Source: DASQEH01 sp038239485 (GTDB lineage Bacteria > Actinomycetota > Actinomycetes > Propionibacteriales > Nocardioidaceae). Taken from it: a stretch of 9,678 nucleotides of DNA. Position 1 is the stretch's first letter; each line of letters starts with the position of its first letter. The notes beneath the pieces were generated by a model. The model ran no database searches, was not told the origin of the DNA, and saw only the letters and a list, made by a program, of their open reading frames with translations. The stretch covers positions 1-9,678 of the forward strand of contig JBBSET010000083.1 of NCBI GenBank assembly GCA_038239485.1, read 5' to 3'. Of the stretch, positions 7,269-9,678 are shown piece after piece. Both the position numbers and the translations under genes were made by a program.

Positions 7269-9678
7269 TCAGGGATGGTGGGCGAGTGAGGTGTTGATCG
7301 CCTGAGCGACCTGGCGCGCGTAGTTCCCTTTGATCATTTCGAAGTGATCAAGGTCCTCCCCCGCGAAGACGTGCATGTCGATGCCGCCGCCGGCGATCTC
7401 TGCCCAGCGCTGGCGGCGCAGGTCGTCGGCAACCGGCGAGGCTGTTGATGCTCGGTACAGAGTGACCCTCACAGGCGCATCGGGGGCCACATAACGCCGA
7501 CGCGCCCAGACGTTGGCCGCCCGTACGTCGATGAACTCGTGGGGTGTCTTGATGTGCAGCGCGTTGCAGATCAAGAAGATCGCCAAGTTGACCCGCTGGC
7601 GCATGATGACGGGGGCTCGTCGCAGCTTGTGCCGCAGGTTCAGGCTGCGACGGATCCCCAACCGGTTGGTCTGCACGCCCCGACCGAACGGGGTGGCGTC
7701 GATCAGACCGAGGTACGCGATCTCCTCGCCCGTCTTGCACAGCTGCGCGGCCACTTCGTAGGCGACGACGCCGCCCATACAGTATCCGGTGAGGAGATAG
7801 GGACCGCGCGGCTTGACCCGGCGGATCGACTCGATACAGTCGTGGGCGATGGCCTCGATGGTCAAACGGGGTGCCTGCCGGCCGTCGAGCCCCACGCATT
7901 CGATGCCGTAGACGGGGCGGTCGGGATCCAGATCGCTCACGATCTGGCGGTAGGTGAGCACGTCTCCGCGGCCCTCCGGCATCACGAAGAGCGGTTCCTT
8001 CGATCCCTCGGCACGCATGGCCACGACCGTGTCCCAGGGTGTGCGCCGCTGCTGCTCCACCTCGATGACGTGCGCCAGGCTGGCCACGGTGACATTCTCG
8101 AAGAGCAGGGCAAGCGCCAACCTCACCCGGAACTCTCGCCCGATCTTCGGGAACAGGCTGAGCGCCAGCAGGGAGTGACCCCCGAGGTCAAAGAAGTTGT
8201 CATCGGCCGACACCGGACCCGACAGCCCGAGCTCGTCTCGCCACAATCTCGCCAGCCGGATCTCGATGTCCGTCTTCGGCTCCACAAAGGTGTCTCGACG
8301 CACCTGCAAGGGCAGCTCCGCCAGCGCCAGCCGGTCGAGTTTGCCGGTGGGGGTGAGGGGGAGTGTGTCGAGGATGCGGATGGTGGTGGGGACCATGTAG
8401 TCGGGGAGGCGTTGGCGGGTGAGGGTGGTGAGGTCGTTGGTGAGTTGGGTGCGTAGCCGGCTTCGGCGGCGGGCGGCGGTGGGGTCGTTGGTGTCGGCGG
8501 CTGGTGGGGTGGGGGGTGGGAAGACGGTGAGGGTGTCGTGGGCGGTGAACGCGGCGTGGAGGTGGCCGGTGGGGGCAAGTGCGGACAGTTCGAGGTGGTA
8601 GCCGTAGCGGTCGGCGAGGTCCCAGAGGTGTTCGGGGTCGACGGCGTCGGTGGGGGTCGTCAACGCTGTCAGCTGCCCGGTTGCCATCGCGGCCACGGCC
8701 GCCAACTCCGCGGCGACGCGGGCGTTGGGGATGTCGCGGACGAACACGTCGCGGCCCTCGCGGTGCGCGGTGCCCAGCTCAGCGGCCAACCAGCCCGGGC
8801 CGGCCCAGCCGACCCACCCCGACGGTTCGACCGGCGCCACGTCGGCGGTGTGCAGGACCACGTCGTAGCGGAACCTGGTCATCTCGCTGGGTTCGTGGCC
8901 ACGTTTGGGCAGTACCTGCACATGGCTCACCGCGGCCACGTCGAAGAACACCGCCGGGTCGAGCAACAGCTCCGCGTCGGCCCCGATGCGCTCAGCCACC
9001 CGCACCGCGAGCTCACCCGCCGACACCGCCGCACCCCGGGCCAGCTCCACCGCCAACCCGAACGCCTCGTGCAACCGCAGGTCACGCACATCACCCACGA
9101 AGACCCGCCCACCCGCACCGAGCACCGACACCGCCCGATCGAACACCCCCACCGCATAGTCACGGTCGGGGAAATACTGCGCCACCGAGTTCACCACCAC
9201 CACGTCGAACCCCGACCCCACCACCTCACCCGACACCTCATCGCCCGCCAACCGGGCCACCGACACCGACCCCCACCCCGCGTCCGCGACCAACCCCGCC
9301 AACCGGTCCACCGCCGCCGCAGAGAAATCCGTCGCGACATACCTGTCCACCACCGCGGCGAGCCGCCCCACCAACAACCCACTACCCGACCCGACCTCCA
9401 ACACCGAACGACCCCCCAACCCCGCGACCCGCTCCACCGTGGCCCCCACCCACTCACCCATCAGCGCCGCACCGATCGGCTCACCCGAGAACGAGCTCAC
9501 CCACCCCCGCGTGTCGAACCACGGATCACCCCCCACCACCTCGCCGTAACTGTGCTCCCACACCGACCGCCACTCATCAACCCGCCCACCCCCACCGACA
9601 TCCCCACCACCGACATCCCCACCGAAACCCGGCGCCACCACCACATACGCCGCCAACAACGACTCCCCCGGCCCCCCC
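7269..9678 (-). CDS. Nonribosomal peptide synthetase, 5' partial: (A)-MT-(A end)-PCP-TE
   Basis: C-terminal part of a chain-terminating NRPS. The frame is open to the window edge; the TTG at 9659 is internal because the residues before it (PGES) and after it (LLAAYVV) form the conserved stretch after A8 of an adenylation domain. Residues are numbered from that TTG (796 in all). Order: A-domain segment, methyltransferase (about 30-330), A9 LPDYMVP (418-424) and A10 TPTGKLDR (436-443), PCP (Ser496), type I thioesterase (about 548-793; Cys627, Asp654, His772). The A core with the substrate pocket lies outside the window, so the amino acid is unknown. The module should load one amino acid, methylate it and release the finished peptide. 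It converges on the + strand operon, and no upstream C domain can be seen. Codon use in the methyltransferase part is unlike the rest of the window. Confidence 0.96.
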   Translation of the reverse strand, partial: GGPGESLLAAYVVVAPGFGGDVGGGDVGGGGRVDEWRSVWEHSYGEVVGGDPWFDTRGWVSSFSGEPIGAALMGEWVGATVERVAGLGGRSVLEVGSGSGLLVGRLAAVVDRYVATDFSAAAVDRLAGLVADAGWGSVSVARLAGDEVSGEVVGSGFDVVVVNSVAQYFPDRDYAVGVFDRAVSVLGAGGRVFVGDVRDLRLHEAFGLAVELARGAAVSAGELAVRVAERIGADAELLLDPAVFFDVAAVSHVQVLPKRGHEPSEMTRFRYDVVLHTADVAPVEPSGWVGWAGPGWLAAELGTAHREGRDVFVRDIPNARVAAELAAVAAMATGQLTALTTPTDAVDPEHLWDLADRYGYHLELSALAPTGHLHAAFTAHDTLTVFPPPTPPAADTNDPTAARRRSRLRTQLTNDLTTLTRQRLPDYMVPTTIRILDTLPLTPTGKLDRLALAELPLQVRRDTFVEPKTDIEIRLARLWRDELGLSGPVSADDNFFDLGGHSLLALSLFPKIGREFRVRLALALLFENVTVASLAHVIEVEQQRRTPWDTVVAMRAEGSKEPLFVMPEGRGDVLTYRQIVSDLDPDRPVYGIECVGLDGRQAPRLTIEAIAHDCIESIRRVKPRGPYLLTGYCMGGVVAYEVAAQLCKTGEEIAYLGLIDATPFGRGVQTNRLGIRRSLNLRHKLRRAPVIMRQRVNLAIFLICNALHIKTPHEFIDVRAANVWARRRYVAPDAPVRVTLYRASTASPVADDLRRQRWAEIAGGGIDMHVFAGEDLDHFEMIKGNYARQVAQAINTSLAHHP
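7281..8018 (-). other. Terminal (type I) thioesterase domain with a Cys nucleophile
   Basis: Alpha/beta hydrolase that takes the finished chain from the PCP and releases it by hydrolysis or ring closure. It begins with EPLFVMPEGRGDVLTY (oxyanion region), then LTGYCMGGVVAYEVA, where the usual catalytic Ser of GxSxG is Cys627 (codon TGT, complement of 7779-7781). Asp654 follows in LGLIDATP and His772 in DLDHFEM, so a Cys-Asp-His triad is complete. Between Asp and His is a long basic/hydrophobic lid (about 656-735). Cys-type terminal thioesterases are known in obafluorin and sulfazecin synthetases, where beta-lactam or beta-lactone rings are made, but GxCxG versions also occur more widely, so the product type is not implied. 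Confidence 0.9.
8064..8276 (-). other. Peptidyl carrier protein of the terminal module
   Basis: Carrier domain of about 70 residues with the motif DNFFDLGGHSLLALSLF; the phosphopantetheine Ser496 is encoded by the complement of 8172-8174. It would hold the methylated residue and then the full-length peptide before transfer to the thioesterase directly downstream. Confidence 0.93.
8310..8537 (-). other. C-terminal end of the interrupted adenylation domain (A9-A10)
   Basis: Resumption of the adenylation fold after the methyltransferase insert. LPDYMVP is the A9 motif and LTPTGKLDR the A10 motif, with the catalytic Lys440 present, so the lid subdomain can close for the adenylation step. Before it lies a Pro/Thr/Ala-rich low-complexity linker (about 379-400). 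The DNA composition changes sharply at the GKLDR codons. Confidence 0.85.
8670..9572 (-). other. Methyltransferase domain embedded in an adenylation domain
   Basis: SAM-dependent methyltransferase inserted between A8 and A9, the known position for many NRPS methylation domains. Motif I is VLEVGSGSG (86-94 from the TTG at 9659), with an acidic residue at the end of the next strand (ATDFS, Asp111). FDVVVVNSVAQYFP (151-164) is the family's strand-4 signature, VFVGDVRDLRLHEAF (186-200) follows, and VLPKRGHEPSEMTRFRYDVVLH (249-270, cited by key residues only) carries the typical K-R-G and R-Y-D-V elements at its end. Domains in this position usually methylate the alpha-amino nitrogen; side-chain O-methylation of Ser by such an interrupted domain is known for kutzneride. 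N-methylation is therefore the likelier but unproven role. Confidence 0.9.
9594..9623 (-). repeat. Perfect 15-bp tandem duplication in the Gly-rich linker
   Basis: The unit ACCGACATCCCCACC (+ strand) occurs at 9594-9608 and again at 9609-9623 with no mismatch. In the - strand gene it encodes two GGDVG units within GGDVGGGDVGGGG, the flexible linker entering the methyltransferase. The length is a multiple of three, so the frame is kept. It looks like a recent slippage or duplication in a disordered linker. Confidence 0.85.

Noticed and set aside
7539..8456. 305-codon open frame on the + strand opposite the PCP-TE region
   Set aside because: Antisense to a clear PCP and thioesterase; the protein shows only shadow composition.
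9657..9659. TTG as the start of the - strand NRPS
   Set aside because: It lies inside the conserved adenylation-domain stretch PGESLLAAYVV and the frame runs on to the window edge.
9370..9678. C-rich runs as a repeat array or CRISPR
   Set aside because: There are no regularly spaced identical units; the bias comes from Gly/Val codons of the - strand gene, with only one true 15-bp duplication.

Overview
This window is the inside of a nonribosomal peptide synthetase (NRPS) gene cluster. High G+C content (about two thirds by eye), GTG starts, 4-bp gene overlaps and strong G/C at third codon positions point to an actinomycete-type bacterium. The genus cannot be named from this sequence. Both ends of the window cut through NRPS genes.

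Left block, + strand (2-7190): three genes read as one translationally coupled operon. The first is a large NRPS whose 5' end lies outside the window. What is visible is the last residues of a condensation (C) domain, then A1-PCP1-C-A2-PCP2, ending without thioesterase or epimerase. The pocket residues of A1 spell a code one residue away from the known glycine code, and those of A2 match the glutamine code at 8 of 10 positions. A stand-alone C-domain protein follows (4966-6444, GTGA overlap), then an external proofreading type II thioesterase (6441-7190, GTGA overlap).

Middle (7191-7268): a 78-bp convergent gap with a small inverted repeat that may end transcription from one or both sides.

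Right block, - strand (9678 down to 7269): the 3' part of a second NRPS. In order of translation it holds the tail of an adenylation domain interrupted by a SAM-dependent methyltransferase, the A9-A10 end of that adenylation domain, a carrier protein, and a terminal thioesterase. The thioesterase has Cys instead of Ser in its nucleophile motif (GYCMG). The 5' two thirds of this visible part has extreme strand-asymmetric codon use that stops abruptly at the A10 motif, suggesting a mosaic, recombined module.

How they may work together (inference): the left NRPS adds Gly-like and Gln-like residues. The peptide left on PCP2 has no cis route onward, so the free C protein may pass it to another carrier. 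That carrier could be the methylating, chain-ending module on the right, whose Cys-thioesterase would release the product. The type II thioesterase would clear misprimed carriers. The parts most worth a second look are the free C domain, the Cys thioesterase and the mosaic composition of the right-hand gene.
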